Part shown: positions 32,871 through 42,182 of the stretch, in pieces
How positions within the stretch are numbered: the stretch's first letter is position 1
How the letters are laid out: each line of letters starts with the position of its first letter
Source of the DNA: Bacillus sp. AFS073361
Lineage (GTDB): Bacteria > Bacillota > Bacilli > Bacillales > Cytobacillaceae
NCBI RefSeq assembly: GCF_002567005.1
Contig: NZ_NUZU01000013.1
Coordinates: 80,339 to 144,338 of the forward strand
Direction of reading: 5' to 3'
Length of the DNA: 64,000 nt
Position numbers and translations under genes: made by a program
Notes under the pieces: model-generated
What the model was told of the DNA's origin: nothing
Databases searched by the model: none
What the model saw: only the letters and a program-made list of their open reading frames with translations

Positions 32871-32969
32871 AATCTTTTTTGTGAAAATTTTTTTGGTTTT
32901 TTGAACAAAGTGTTTGAATTTTTAGAAAATTAACTGTATAATTAGAAAAAACGTAAGGAGTTGATTTCC

Positions 32970-33164
32970 ATGGAAAAGAAATTACTTAATTCACCACAAC
33001 ATTCGGATGAGAATACAGATGCTGTTGTTGCAGAAATGTTTCTAAAAAATGCCCTGCTAGAATTTAGACGGGAGAAAATCCGCAAGGAAATCGACCACAC
33101 ATTACTAAACGGGGATAAGGAACTATTCCTAAAATTAACAGAAGAGCTAAAAAAGATTTCTTAA
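32970..33164 (+). CDS. IDEAL-domain protein
   Basis: The 64-aa product ends with the pattern IRKEIDHTLLNGDKELFLKL, a variant of the short IDEAL domain named after its usual sequence. Such small proteins occur widely in Bacillaceae, alone or at the end of ComK-regulating YpiB, and may mediate protein-protein contact. AAGGAG lies nine bases before the ATG at 32970; an in-frame TTG at 32961 is too close to it. It is monocistronic and followed by two hairpins. Confidence 0.75.
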   Translation: MEKKLLNSPQHSDENTDAVVAEMFLKNALLEFRREKIRKEIDHTLLNGDKELFLKLTEELKKIS

Positions 33165-33196
33165 GTTATCGATTAACGGATCCTATTATTCTGAAA

Positions 33197-33232
33197 AAGA
33201 AGCCTATCCAATATATGGATGGGATTCTTTCT
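33197..33232 (+). terminator. Imperfect hairpin after the IDEAL gene
   Basis: AGAAGCCTATCCA and TGGATGGGATTCTTT pair with mismatches around ATATA. It is the first of two tandem hairpins. Confidence 0.55.
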
Positions 33233-33293
33233 GTTTACATATAAATGAATGTCATTAACAATAATCTAATTTTATAAATGATTCAAAAAAACT

Positions 33294-33323
33294 AGGAACT
33301 TATCCAATGGGATAGGTTCCTTT
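33294..33323 (+). terminator. Second hairpin after the IDEAL gene
   Basis: AGGAACTTATCC and GGATAGGTTCCT form a long stem around AATG, followed by TTTATT. It may also serve the convergent PepSY gene. Confidence 0.7.
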
Positions 33324-33351
33324 ATTCGGGAATTCCTCACAAGTTTTGTTC

Positions 33352-33834
33352 TCAGTTATTATCGTCATCACCGCTGTGTCTGTTTTGATGAGCGCCGTCA
33401 TCGGTTTTATTATCGTCATCACTATCGTTATCATCATCGTGCTCAACACTAACAACTTTTCCAGTTTCAGCATCGATCCTTACCTCTGCTTCACCCGTGT
33501 TCGTGTATAGCTCTACTTTATATTCCATTCTACCATGCTCAAATTCTTGTTCAATTTCATCAACTGTTCCATTTACTTCACTAAGTGCAATCTCTGTTGC
33601 CTTTTCCACCGTTATTAAATTAGGATCTGCCGCTGCTGTACTATTGCTATCATCAGATTCCACTTTAATAGTTGTTTGGCCTTGGTCATTTCCATTTACA
33701 TTTGTACTTATTTTTTTATCTTCCTGATGGATAGAGTCCTCAGCTCGCGTATCATTTTTTGAAGCCCCCGCTGCAACGGCACCGCCCAAGATTAATAACC
33801 CAGATAATGCACCAACAATAAATTTATTTTTCAT
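33352..33834 (-). CDS. Secreted PepSY-domain protein with acidic tail
   Basis: The 160-aa protein has a signal peptide (FIVGALSGLLILGGAVAAGA) and a PepSY domain at about residues 75-130 (ITVEKATEIALSEV, RMEYKVELY, EVRIDAETGKVVSVEHD). It ends in a run of Asp, Asn and His residues (DDDNDSDDDNKTDD). It follows a larger PepSY gene and a two-component system on the same strand. PepSY domains often inhibit proteases or bind metal-linked partners at the envelope. The acidic tail suggests cation binding, which is inference. Confidence 0.85.
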   Translation of the reverse strand: MKNKFIVGALSGLLILGGAVAAGASKNDTRAEDSIHQEDKKISTNVNGNDQGQTTIKVESDDSNSTAAADPNLITVEKATEIALSEVNGTVDEIEQEFEHGRMEYKVELYTNTGEAEVRIDAETGKVVSVEHDDDNDSDDDNKTDDGAHQNRHSGDDDNN

Positions 33835-33959
33835 TAATAATTCCTCCTTTGTGTTTGTTTACTACACTTATAGAATATCCAGTGAAGATTAGAGCAAAAG
33901 GGGGAATAACATTAGAAATTAATGAGAATTATCATTAGGTAAACTATCTGTTCTTTACT

Positions 33960-34748
33960 TTAGTCATCATCTTCCTTTTTATCGTCCTTGCCGCGTTGTT
34001 TAGAATCATCACTCTTTTCATCATCGTCATCACTACTGCGATCGTCCCATGAAATGGACATAACATTGCCTGTAATGGAATGTATTTGTACAATTGCTTC
34101 TCTGTCATCTTGTGTCTCAATTTCAACCAGGTAATAGGTTTGTTCACCTTTAGTCTCCAGCCAAATATGTTCAACAATCCCATTCACTTGTTTTTTTGCA
34201 ATATCGCGAGCCTCTTTCTCAGTAAGCCGCCTAGAGGAGGTATTGGTTTGAGTAGTAATGGAGGAAAGAATCTTTCCTGTAAGTGCATCCACTGAGAGGG
34301 TAGTTTGATTATTTCCTTCTTTTACAACAGCCTTGTAAATCGTTTCGTCCTCATTGACTATTTTTTCAAAGGATTTAATCGTTCCTTTAACCTTAGCTAA
34401 GATGATTTTTCTAATTTCATCTTCTGATTTAAATGTAACCTCTGGTTCATTAAGAGGTGGAGACTTCGATTCTTTTTTGACAAATGAAAGGACTTTTCCA
34501 GAAATCGCATTTAGTTCGATCTGATAAATAGTATCCTTTTTCTCTAAATCTATATGGTATTGCTTGTCAGTTAAGTTAATTTGAATAACAGTTCCCTGAT
34601 AGCGGTCCTGGACAAGTTTTTGCGCTGCCTGTTTTGATAGAATTTTAGCCGATGCCTCGGTCGGACCGAACCTTTGCCAACTAAAATAAATGAGAAAGGC
34701 AAAAAAAAGAAAGCCTATTATCACCCAAATCCCAGTTTTTTTCTTCAT
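33960..34748 (-). CDS. Membrane-anchored protein with three PepSY repeats
   Basis: The 262-aa product has an N-terminal TM anchor (GIWVIIGFLFFAFLIYFSW) and then three PepSY-like repeats, each starting with an A-x-x-x-V helix and ending in SGKVLSFV, TGKILSSI or TGNVMSIS. The C-terminus is Asp/Lys-rich (DDDDEKSDDSKQRGKDDKK). It lies downstream of a sensor kinase and upstream of the shorter PepSY gene. The four genes probably form one regulatory module at the cell surface. Confidence 0.83.
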   Translation of the reverse strand: MKKKTGIWVIIGFLFFAFLIYFSWQRFGPTEASAKILSKQAAQKLVQDRYQGTVIQINLTDKQYHIDLEKKDTIYQIELNAISGKVLSFVKKESKSPPLNEPEVTFKSEDEIRKIILAKVKGTIKSFEKIVNEDETIYKAVVKEGNNQTTLSVDALTGKILSSITTQTNTSSRRLTEKEARDIAKKQVNGIVEHIWLETKGEQTYYLVEIETQDDREAIVQIHSITGNVMSISWDDRSSDDDDEKSDDSKQRGKDDKKEDDD

Positions 34749-34815
34749 AATATCACCTCACACGTTAAGTACATTTATTTTCTAATATGAAGATTAGAAA
34801 ATTCTGAGAAATGGA

Positions 34816-36174
34816 TTAATTTTTATTAGTTTTAATAAAAAGAGTTGCCGTGGTTCCAACTCCTTCTTCACTTTCAAGGTGAATCCTGATACCAAAGGCG
34901 TCAGCAATTTCCTTTGCTAAGGATAAGCCAAGTCCAGAACCGCCTTTTTTTCTAGTTCTTGCTTTATCAACACGGTAAAAACGGTCTAAGACTTTGGGCA
35001 GTTCATCTTTTTGGATGCCGATTCCCTTGTCGGCCACACTTATAAATACCTCATCATGCATTATGCCGATATTAACTGTAATGGCATCATCACTATATTT
35101 CCGTGCATTATCAAGCAAGATATACAGTAGCTGCTTTAGTTTCTTTTCATCCGTAACAACTGTTTTCTGTAATTTTTTCTGCTGAAAATGTATTTCTCTA
35201 CTATAAGCACTTTGAAAGGCTTTAACTGTTTGCAGCATAAAAACACTAAGATTAAGCTCAGCCTTTTGGATATTCCACTGCTCGTGATGCTTAGCCAACA
35301 GTAACAGCTGTTCAGTCATGTCTTTCATGTGAACTGCTTCGGAGTGAATCGCTTCAATCGATTCGGCAAAAAGCTCCGGTTCCTTTAACCCTCTTCGCTT
35401 TAAAAGACTTGCATAGCTCTCAATAATGGTTAAGGGGGTTTTAAATTCATGGGACGCATTTGAAACGAACTGTTTTTGTTTTTCGTAATTTGTCTCAAGT
35501 AAATCAATCATATGGTTAAAGGTTTCTCCCATTTGATAAAGTTCATCCTTTGATTTTCCATCAAGCGTCAGCCTCTTGAAGCGGCCGCTCTGTCTAATTT
35601 CTTTCATAGTCTTAATCATGGATGTAACAGGGTTGGTAATCAGTTTACTAAGAATCCGGCTGGAAACAACTACAGGAATTAGTGCTAGAAGTGTCACCAA
35701 AATCAAGACAAGCCTCAGAATTTTTAAGTTATCAGTTGCCGGCTGAATGCTTTTAGTCACTTGAAGATTTGCCACACTTCCATCAAGCAAAATAATAGGC
35801 ATCGACTCAAAGGTATAAGACTTTTTTTGAAAAACAATAAAAGTACTAACTTCCCCTTGGTGAAACTTGGCTTTTCTTCCAATTAAAGCCTGTTCTGTGG
35901 GGCTTGTAACTGTTGATAAGGGTTTGTTATTTTCTGTGACAAATTGGATCATTCCATTGATAGGGACGTAAGAACGTAATAGTTCTCCCTCAGATATAGA
36001 GCCAAGTGATTTCCCAATATCATTTGTCGTTTTTTCCATTTCCTTTGCGGAGGTGTTTAATTCACTGTTGAGAATTAATTTGTTAAAGGTGTAATAAACA
36101 GATAGATTCATCACGATTAATAAGGCGGCAAATAACACAGCAGTATAAAAATTTATTTTATTACTAAGTTTCAT
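34816..36174 (-). CDS. OmpR-type sensor histidine kinase
   Basis: The 452-aa kinase has a TM helix at residues 10-30, an extracytoplasmic sensor region to about residue 150, a second TM (about 153-172) and a HAMP domain. The dimerisation domain carries phospho-acceptor His242 (SNASHEFKTPLT), and the ATPase domain has N box LLDNARKYS and G boxes DKGIGI and GGSGLGLSLA. It overlaps the response regulator by four bases. The signal is unknown; the PepSY proteins next door may feed into it. Confidence 0.93.
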   Translation of the reverse strand: MKLSNKINFYTAVLFAALLIVMNLSVYYTFNKLILNSELNTSAKEMEKTTNDIGKSLGSISEGELLRSYVPINGMIQFVTENNKPLSTVTSPTEQALIGRKAKFHQGEVSTFIVFQKKSYTFESMPIILLDGSVANLQVTKSIQPATDNLKILRLVLILVTLLALIPVVVSSRILSKLITNPVTSMIKTMKEIRQSGRFKRLTLDGKSKDELYQMGETFNHMIDLLETNYEKQKQFVSNASHEFKTPLTIIESYASLLKRRGLKEPELFAESIEAIHSEAVHMKDMTEQLLLLAKHHEQWNIQKAELNLSVFMLQTVKAFQSAYSREIHFQQKKLQKTVVTDEKKLKQLLYILLDNARKYSDDAITVNIGIMHDEVFISVADKGIGIQKDELPKVLDRFYRVDKARTRKKGGSGLGLSLAKEIADAFGIRIHLESEEGVGTTATLFIKTNKN

Positions 36175-36866
36175 TTAGCTTCCTTTAAAACATATCCGAC
36201 ACCACGGACAGTATGAATTAATGCGGGCTTATTCTGCTGTTCTAATTTTTTTCTGACATATCGAATATAAACATCCACTACATTTGTGTCACCGATAAAG
36301 TCATATCCCCAAACTGCTTCCAAAATTTGATCTCTATTTAATACTTGCCGCTTATTTGTTAATAAATAAACCAACAAATCGAACTCTCTAGGAGTTAATT
36401 CAATTTCATCTTCTCCACGAAAAACTTCCCTTGTTTTTGGATTTACTTTGAGGTCAGCAAATAGTAATAAACTTCCGTCTTCTTGAGGCTGCTCTACAGC
36501 TTTCACCCTTAAAGCAGCACGGACCCGAGCTAATACCTCTTCAATTTGAAAGGGCTTTGTTATATAATCATTTGCCCCATAATCCAGTCCAGACACTTTA
36601 TCCTCAACCGAGCTTTTGGCAGTTAGTAAAAGAACAGGTGTGATTTGGTCATTTACCCTAATCCGCCTGAGCAATTCAATTCCGCTAATTCCAGGCAGCA
36701 TGACATCAAGTAATACTAAATCCCATTTCCCCTTCTTGTATGCTTCAAATGCTTCAAGACCATCCATTACCTTAGTTACCACATATCCTTCGTACTCAAG
36801 TTCGATCTCAAGAAGCCGAGCGATCTTTTCTTCATCTTCAACCACTAGAATGGTTTCCTTTTTCAT
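36171..36866 (-). CDS. OmpR/PhoB-type response regulator
   Basis: The 231-aa regulator has a receiver domain with acidic pocket VVEDEEK, phospho-acceptor Asp54 (LLLDVMLPG) and Lys in YITKPF, then a winged-helix DNA-binding domain (ELTPREFDLLVYLL, VDVYIRYVRKKLE, IHTVRGVGYVL). I chose the ATG at 36866 because GGGGGA lies seven bases upstream; the frame is open to 36917. It is the first gene of the RR-HK-PepSY-PepSY set. Confidence 0.94.
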   Translation of the reverse strand: MKKETILVVEDEEKIARLLEIELEYEGYVVTKVMDGLEAFEAYKKGKWDLVLLDVMLPGISGIELLRRIRVNDQITPVLLLTAKSSVEDKVSGLDYGANDYITKPFQIEEVLARVRAALRVKAVEQPQEDGSLLLFADLKVNPKTREVFRGEDEIELTPREFDLLVYLLTNKRQVLNRDQILEAVWGYDFIGDTNVVDVYIRYVRKKLEQQNKPALIHTVRGVGYVLKEAK

Positions 36867-36981
36867 AATTGATCCCCCTAAGAAATTGAATATTACTAAT
36901 TTATTACACTTTTCCATAGCAGGGTAATAAATTCCTTTTATTAATTGAAAAAATAACGACCTGCAACTTCACAACAAGAGT

Positions 36982-36994
36982 GGTGCCTGACACC
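36982..36994 (+). repeat. 13-bp interrupted palindrome, copy 8
   Basis: An exact copy lies 46 bases before the pabB start codon, between the divergent response regulator and the folate operon. Confidence 0.9.
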
Positions 36995-37040
36995 CTTTTC
37001 AAGTATGATGAGAAAAGAGAAAAGTTAAGGAGTGAATTGG

Positions 37041-38441
37041 TTGAAACAACTACATTTATACTGTAAGAAAATTCCTTTTACTTATTCAAGGTTTTTCAGT
37101 CAATATCGTGTATTGGCTGAGAAAAACACCCATCATGTGTTGTTGGAAAGCGGCCGCGGCGGGCGTTATAGCATTGCTGCCCTTCAGCCTGAGACGATAA
37201 TAAAAGGGAAAAACCATATGCTTGAAATTCAAAATGAAAATGGTACCGAGAAACAAGAAGGAAATCCATTACACTTATTGATGGAATATATGAGCCGGTA
37301 TCATGTTGATAAAATAGAAGGGCTTCCTAGTTTCCTGGGAGGTGCCATTGGATACATAAGCTATGATTACGCTCGTTACATTGAAGTACTTCCAGAACTA
37401 GCATCAGACGATTTAGGATTGCCAGAAATCTACTTTTTTATTGTGAAGGAATGGTTTGTCTTTGATCATAAAGAAGAGATTTTGTGGCTTATGTTTTTAG
37501 CTGAAAATGATCAGGGGATGGAAGAAAAAATTTCCTTATGGGAAAATCAATGGATTCAAGATATCCCTTCCATTCAAACAAAAAAGCCTAGAGAAAGTAA
37601 CAATAATAATCTAGAGGTTTCAATGACCGAAGATCAGTTTAAACAGGCTGTCACTAAGATTCAGCAATATATTGGACAAGGCGATGTATTTCAGGTGAAT
37701 CTAGCCGTCCGCCAATCAAAACAGATTGAAGTAGAAGCACTTGAAGTGTATGAACAATTAAGGTCCTTAAATCCATCTCCATATATGGCCTATCTGCATA
37801 CGCCAGACTTTCAACTTGTAAGCGGGTCACCAGAACTACTCGTGAAAAAAGATGGACAAGTGGTAAGTACCCGCCCAATTGCAGGTACTAGATCGAGGGG
37901 GAAAGACCACGAAGAAGACATCCAGCTCGCGAATGAATTAATTGAAAATGAAAAAGAGCGTGCGGAGCATGTGATGTTAGTGGACTTAGAAAGAAATGAT
38001 CTTGGCAGGGTATGTAAGTATGGGACCGTCGAGGTCAATGAATTTATGGTCATTGAAAAGTATTCACATGTCATGCATATCGTCTCCAATGTAAGAGGAG
38101 AATTAGCGGATAACAAATCAAGTTTTGATATCATTGATTCTGTTTTCCCTGGAGGGACCATAACTGGCGCACCTAAAGTCCGTACAATGGAAATAATCGA
38201 GGAACTTGAGCCTGTTCAAAGAGGCGTGTACACCGGTTCTCTTGGCTGGATTGATTTTAGCGGTGATTTAGAATTAAACATAATTATCCGCACCATGCTT
38301 GTTAAAGATGGGATGGCACATGTGCAAGCAGGAGCAGGAATCGTTATTGATTCTAATCCAAAGCATGAGTACAAAGAATCAATGAAAAAAGCAGCGGCAC
38401 TATGGAAAGCGAAAGAAATGGCAGAGGAGGTAGAGAAATGA
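37041..38441 (+). CDS. pabB: Aminodeoxychorismate synthase component I
   Basis: The 466-aa enzyme makes 4-amino-4-deoxychorismate from chorismate for folate synthesis. The chorismate-binding domain is marked by [41 protein letters not shown] and the C-terminal [13 protein letters not shown] chose the TTG at 37041 because AAGGAG lies eight bases upstream; the GTG at 37032 overlaps that site. Its stop overlaps the pabA start, so the amidotransferase partner is coupled. Confidence 0.92.
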   Translation: MKQLHLYCKKIPFTYSRFFSQYRVLAEKNTHHVLLESGRGGRYSIAALQPETIIKGKNHMLEIQNENGTEKQEGNPLHLLMEYMSRYHVDKIEGLPSFLGGAIGYISYDYARYIEVLPELASDDLGLPEIYFFIVKEWFVFDHKEEILWLMFLAENDQGMEEKISLWENQWIQDIPSIQTKKPRESNNNNLEVSMTEDQFKQAVTKIQQYIGQGDVFQVNLAVRQSKQIEVEALEVYEQLRSLNPSPYMAYLHTPDFQLVSGSPELLVKKDGQVVSTRPIAGTRSRGKDHEEDIQLANELIENEKERAEHVMLVDLERNDLGRVCKYGTVEVNEFMVIEKYSHVMHIVSNVRGELADNKSSFDIIDSVFPGGTITGAPKVRTMEIIEELEPVQRGVYTGSLGWIDFSGDLELNIIIRTMLVKDGMAHVQAGAGIVIDSNPKHEYKESMKKAAALWKAKEMAEEVEK

Positions 38442-39031
38442 TATTTATGATAGATAATTACGATTCTTTTACCTTTAATTTAGTGCAATATTTAGGTGAA
38501 TTGGGAGAGGAATTAGTGGTTAAGCGAAATAATCAAACATCGATTGAAGAGATTGCAGAACTACAGCCTGAATTCTTAATGGTGTCTCCAGGGCCATGCA
38601 GTCCAAATGAAGCAGGAATCAGCTTGGACGCGATTCAAGCATTCGCAGGGAAAATCCCAATATTCGGTGTGTGCCTAGGCCAGCAAGCAATTGCTCAGGC
38701 TTTTAATGGAGATGTGATTCGTGCGGAAAGGCTGATGCACGGGAAAACATCCGATATGTATCATGATGGAAAGACAATTTTTCAGGGCTTGCCAAATCCT
38801 TTTCCGGCTACTCGATACCATTCCTTAATCGTCAAACGAGAGACATTGCCGGAATGCTTTGAGATTTCCGCCTGGACAAAAGAAGGAGAAATTATGGCAA
38901 TCCGTCATAAGGAGTTACCAATTGAAGGAGTACAGTTCCACCCAGAATCTATATTGACTACCTCAGGAAAGGATCTTTTGAGAAACTTTGTCCATCATTA
39001 TAAAAATATCATTGTGCAAAAGGGTCATTAA
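38438..39031 (+). CDS. pabA: Aminodeoxychorismate synthase component II (glutamine amidotransferase)
   Basis: The 197-aa class I amidotransferase supplies ammonia to PabB. The motifs are [14 protein letters not shown] at the start, [11 protein letters not shown], the nucleophile Cys in [11 protein letters not shown] and the His/Glu pair in GVQFHPESI. The ATG at 38438 overlaps the pabB stop and has GGAGG seven bases upstream. In many Bacillus this subunit is shared with anthranilate synthase; no trpE is near here. Confidence 0.93.
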   Translation: MIFMIDNYDSFTFNLVQYLGELGEELVVKRNNQTSIEEIAELQPEFLMVSPGPCSPNEAGISLDAIQAFAGKIPIFGVCLGQQAIAQAFNGDVIRAERLMHGKTSDMYHDGKTIFQGLPNPFPATRYHSLIVKRETLPECFEISAWTKEGEIMAIRHKELPIEGVQFHPESILTTSGKDLLRNFVHHYKNIIVQKGH

Positions 39032-39033
39032 TT

Positions 39034-39900
39034 ATGGTGATATATATAAACGGACAATTTTTAACAAAAGAAGAGGCGATGATTTCCCCGTTTGATCATG
39101 GTTTTTTATATGGAATGGGGTTATTTGAAACGTTCCGGGTCTATGAAGGACATCCTTTCTTACTGGATGACCATTTAGAGCGACTTAATCAAGGATTAGA
39201 AGTTCTAAACATCAACTATCGTTTTGAGCGAGAAGAAACGAATAATATCCTGCAAGAATTATTAAAAGTAAACCATCTGAACAATGCTTACCTAAGGCTA
39301 AATGTTTCAGCGGGTATAGGGGATATTGGCTTACAAGTAGAACCGTATACTAACCCAAACATTCTTTTTTTTCCTAAACCATTACCTCAGGCAGGGGACT
39401 TAACGGAAAAAAAGGCGGTTTTATTGGAGTTGAGACGGAACAGTCCCGAAGGAAGTGAACGTCTGAAGTCCCATCATTTTATGAATAATATTCTTGCAAA
39501 AAAGGAAATCGGACATGCTGTAGATACAGAAGGGATTTTCCTTAATGAGAAAGGGTGCATAGCAGAAGGGATTGTCTCTAATATCTTTTGGGTAAAAGGG
39601 AATTGCTTATACACCCCTTCCGTACAAACGGGGATTTTAAATGGGATTACACGACAGTTTGTTAGTGAGTTAGCCAAGAAACATTATCTGAGTGTAGAAG
39701 AGGGGCTTTATTCTTTGGAACATAGCCTGGAAGCAGATGAGATGTTTGTTACTAATTCAATACAAGAGATCGTCCCCATTTCTACATTGGAAGGACATGA
39801 ATTTCCTGGTAAACGAGGCCAAATAGTACAACTATTGCATCGTGAATATCGCCATTATTGTAAAAGTCTGTGGTCAAGGCATGGATTAAGGAGTGAATAA
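39034..39900 (+). CDS. pabC: Aminodeoxychorismate lyase
   Basis: The 288-aa fold-type IV PLP enzyme releases pyruvate from aminodeoxychorismate to give p-aminobenzoate. Features are DHGFLYGMGLFETFRV near residue 23, the PLP Lys in LKSHHFMNNILAKKE, the Glu-containing CIAEGIVSNIFWVK and the QTGILNGITRQ phosphate cup. It completes pabBAC with a two-base gap after pabA. Related D-amino acid or branched-chain transaminases share the fold, but the operon fixes the assignment. Confidence 0.92.
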   Translation: MVIYINGQFLTKEEAMISPFDHGFLYGMGLFETFRVYEGHPFLLDDHLERLNQGLEVLNINYRFEREETNNILQELLKVNHLNNAYLRLNVSAGIGDIGLQVEPYTNPNILFFPKPLPQAGDLTEKKAVLLELRRNSPEGSERLKSHHFMNNILAKKEIGHAVDTEGIFLNEKGCIAEGIVSNIFWVKGNCLYTPSVQTGILNGITRQFVSELAKKHYLSVEEGLYSLEHSLEADEMFVTNSIQEIVPISTLEGHEFPGKRGQIVQLLHREYRHYCKSLWSRHGLRSE

Positions 39901-39902
39901 CC

Positions 39903-40673
39903 CTGAAAGAAAAAATACTCGCTGAAATTAATAAAATTGAAGAGCAATTTGAAGTGAAAATCTGTCTGGCCGTTGAATCTGGGAGCCGGGCATGGGGATT
40001 TCCTTCTAAGGATAGTGATTACGATGTTCGATTCATTTATGTCCATAAAAAGGACTGGTATTTGAGCATTGATCAAAAGCGAGAGGTGATCGAACTTCCA
40101 ATTAATGACCTCCTTGATATAAATGGCTGGGAAATACGAAAGGCGCTCAAACTGTTTAGGAAATCCAATCCGCCGCTGATGGAGTGGCTCCATTCGGGAA
40201 TTGTTTATTATCAAGCCTTTTCTTTAGTAGATAAATTGAAGGCAATCCAGAATCAAGTGTTTTTACCGCAATCCGCTCTCTATCATTACTTAAATATGGC
40301 AAAAGGCAATTTTCGCGATTATCTCCGTGGAGACCATGTGAAAATTAAAAAGTACTTTTATGTCATTAGACCCGTTTTAGCATGTATATGGATTGAAAGA
40401 TACAATACGGTCCCGCCAATTGAATTTCAAATCTTGGTAGAAGAGCTTATTGAAGAGGGGCCGTTAAAGCAGGAAATCTCTACCTTGCTTGAAAGGAAAA
40501 TCAGCGGCGATGAACTCAACCTTGAGCCGAAGGTTAATGCCATAAATGACTTTTTAGAAAAAGAAATCAATCGGATTGAGGAATATACCAAGACCCTTAA
40601 AGTATCTAAAGAGGATATGACCCCGATTTTGGATGATCTATTCCGAGATATTCTTGAAGAGGTTTGGGCATAA
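39903..40673 (+). CDS. RlaP/YcgL-type nucleotidyltransferase with a probable CTG start
   Basis: The product (about 256 aa) belongs to the predicted DNA polymerase beta-superfamily nucleotidyltransferases. The motif ESGSRAWGFPSKDSDYDVRF carries the G-S and D-x-D catalytic elements. The frame has no ATG, GTG or TTG upstream of a GTG at 39954, yet family-like residues (KEKILAEINKIEEQF) continue upstream. A CTG at 39903 lies nine bases after AAGGAG, and an in-frame stop at 39894 bounds it. I therefore place the start at CTG. It follows pabC closely and may be co-transcribed. The function is unknown; RNA-modifying relatives exist. Confidence 0.75.
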   Translation: MKEKILAEINKIEEQFEVKICLAVESGSRAWGFPSKDSDYDVRFIYVHKKDWYLSIDQKREVIELPINDLLDINGWEIRKALKLFRKSNPPLMEWLHSGIVYYQAFSLVDKLKAIQNQVFLPQSALYHYLNMAKGNFRDYLRGDHVKIKKYFYVIRPVLACIWIERYNTVPPIEFQILVEELIEEGPLKQEISTLLERKISGDELNLEPKVNAINDFLEKEINRIEEYTKTLKVSKEDMTPILDDLFRDILEEVWA

Positions 40674-40708
40674 TCATCTCAGCCTCAAAAAAATATAAAT
40701 TACTTTGT

Positions 40709-40743
40709 GAGCCACTTTATATCAAAAGTGGCTCATTGTTTTA
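40709..40743 (+). terminator. Terminator after the nucleotidyltransferase
   Basis: GAGCCACTTT and AAAGTGGCTC form a perfect ten-base stem around ATATCA, followed by ATTGTTTT, a weak T tract. Confidence 0.7.
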
Positions 40744-40846
40744 AATAAATATTAGCTGTTGATAATTGTTAGAGGGATAAAAATTCATAGTTTCTGCAAA
40801 TTTTTGTTGTAGAATACCATTTGAAATATAATTTTAGGAGGTAAAT

Positions 40847-41419
40847 ATGAAAAGTAATAGATTGGTGGTAGGATTTGTTTCATTGGGCTTAATGTTAATG
40901 TTGTCTGCCTGTGCTAACAATAGTAATGAGAAGAGTTCTGATGAAAATAAAAAAATGGACCATAATAGTATGAAAATGGAACATATGGAACATTCAGGTT
41001 CAGGTGAGGTTCCTAATGGTTTAAAGGAAAAAGTGAATCCTACTTATAAAGTGGGAAGTCAAGCAATTATCAATGCTGACCATATGGAAGGGATGAATGG
41101 AGCTAAAGCAACAATAGCGGGAGCATATGTTACAACAGCCTATGCGGTTTCTTATACTCCAACTACAGGTGGAGAAAAAGTAGAAAACCATAAATGGGTG
41201 ATTCAAGAAGAAATTATGAATGCTGGTAGTACATCATTAAAACCTGGAACTCAAGTTACCTTAGAAGCAGACCACATGGAAGGTATGAAGGGTGCCTCTG
41301 GCACAATAAATTCAGCAGAACAAACTACGGTATATATGATTGACTACACTCCGGTTGGTGCGGGAGAAAAAGTTACAAATCATAAATGGGTAACAGAAAG
41401 TGAACTTTCAAGCAAATAA
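40847..41419 (+). CDS. ydhK: YdhK-family lipoprotein with two DUF1541 repeats
   Basis: The 190-aa product has a lipoprotein signal with Cys22 (LMLSACANN). A Met/His-rich spacer (MDHNSMKMEHMEHSG) and two copies of the DUF1541 domain follow, each containing HMEGM and a Y-TP---GEKV-NHKWV segment. Family members are surface proteins often next to copper genes. The His/Met content fits copper binding. It opens a run of genes with the same character (41448, 42420, 42802). A ribosome binding site AGGAGG precedes the ATG. Confidence 0.88.
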   Translation: MKSNRLVVGFVSLGLMLMLSACANNSNEKSSDENKKMDHNSMKMEHMEHSGSGEVPNGLKEKVNPTYKVGSQAIINADHMEGMNGAKATIAGAYVTTAYAVSYTPTTGGEKVENHKWVIQEEIMNAGSTSLKPGTQVTLEADHMEGMKGASGTINSAEQTTVYMIDYTPVGAGEKVTNHKWVTESELSSK

Positions 41420-41447
41420 AAGGTATATATTGATTTAAGGTGATTAA

Positions 41448-42182
41448 ATGTATAGTATATTAAGTCAATTTAGCTCATTTGTTAGTAAACCGTTTTCCAA
41501 TATAGCCTATAGTTTAGAAGCATGGCCAATAGTCTTTGCGTTTATTCTAGGACTTATTGGGGCTCTTGCACCTTGTCAGCTAACTGGTAATATTAGTGCT
41601 GTAACAATTTATGGTAACCGTTCTATTCAAAAGAAAATCGCTTGGAAGGATGTTATCTTTTTCACTTTCGGTAAAATAGTAGCATTTTCTTTATTAGGTG
41701 TTTTGGTGTGGCTTCTTGGAAGGGAAATGGAACAAAATCTCACCTTATATTTTCCATGGATTCGGAAGATTATGGGGCCATTATTAATGATAGTTGGGTT
41801 ATTTATGATGGGTTTTATTAAATTAACAGGAACATTAAATCTATTAAAGGGATTAAATGAATACAAGAGTGAAAATCCATTCGGCTCTTTTATGTTAGGA
41901 TTTAGTTTTTCATTAGCATTCTGTCCGACTATGTTTGTACTTTTCTTTGTCACCTTAATGCCTGTCGTATTATCTAGTGCAAATGGGTTTATTCTACCTC
42001 CAATCTTTGCAATTGGAACTGCAATTCCACTATTGATTTTTATTTTTATCATTTGGTTCCTCGGCGGTAGTGGAGTGTTAATGAAAAAAGGGAGAAAGTT
42101 TGGAATGGTGATACAAAGGATTGCCGGTATTTTGATGTTTCTCTTAGGAATTTTTGATACATTAACTTATTGGTCTTTATAA
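41448..42182 (+). CDS. CcdA/DsbD-like membrane protein (sulfite exporter TauE/SafE-type annotation likely)
   Basis: The 244-aa protein has six TM helices with paired motifs GALAPCQLTGN in the first helix and FCPTMFVLFFV in the fourth. The Cys-plus-Pro pair in related helices is the mark of CcdA/DsbD-type thiol-electron transporters and their metal-transport relatives. Between YdhK and a Met/His-rich protein, it may move reducing equivalents or copper across the membrane. The exact role is unknown and the family name differs between databases. Confidence 0.75.
   Translation: MYSILSQFSSFVSKPFSNIAYSLEAWPIVFAFILGLIGALAPCQLTGNISAVTIYGNRSIQKKIAWKDVIFFTFGKIVAFSLLGVLVWLLGREMEQNLTLYFPWIRKIMGPLLMIVGLFMMGFIKLTGTLNLLKGLNEYKSENPFGSFMLGFSFSLAFCPTMFVLFFVTLMPVVLSSANGFILPPIFAIGTAIPLLIFIFIIWFLGGSGVLMKKGRKFGMVIQRIAGILMFLLGIFDTLTYWSL

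Noticed and set aside
33917-33937. Possible Fur box TGAGAATTATCATTA upstream of the short PepSY gene
   Set aside because: It matches only part of the TGATAATNATTATCA pattern, in AT-rich sequence; too weak to list as a feature.
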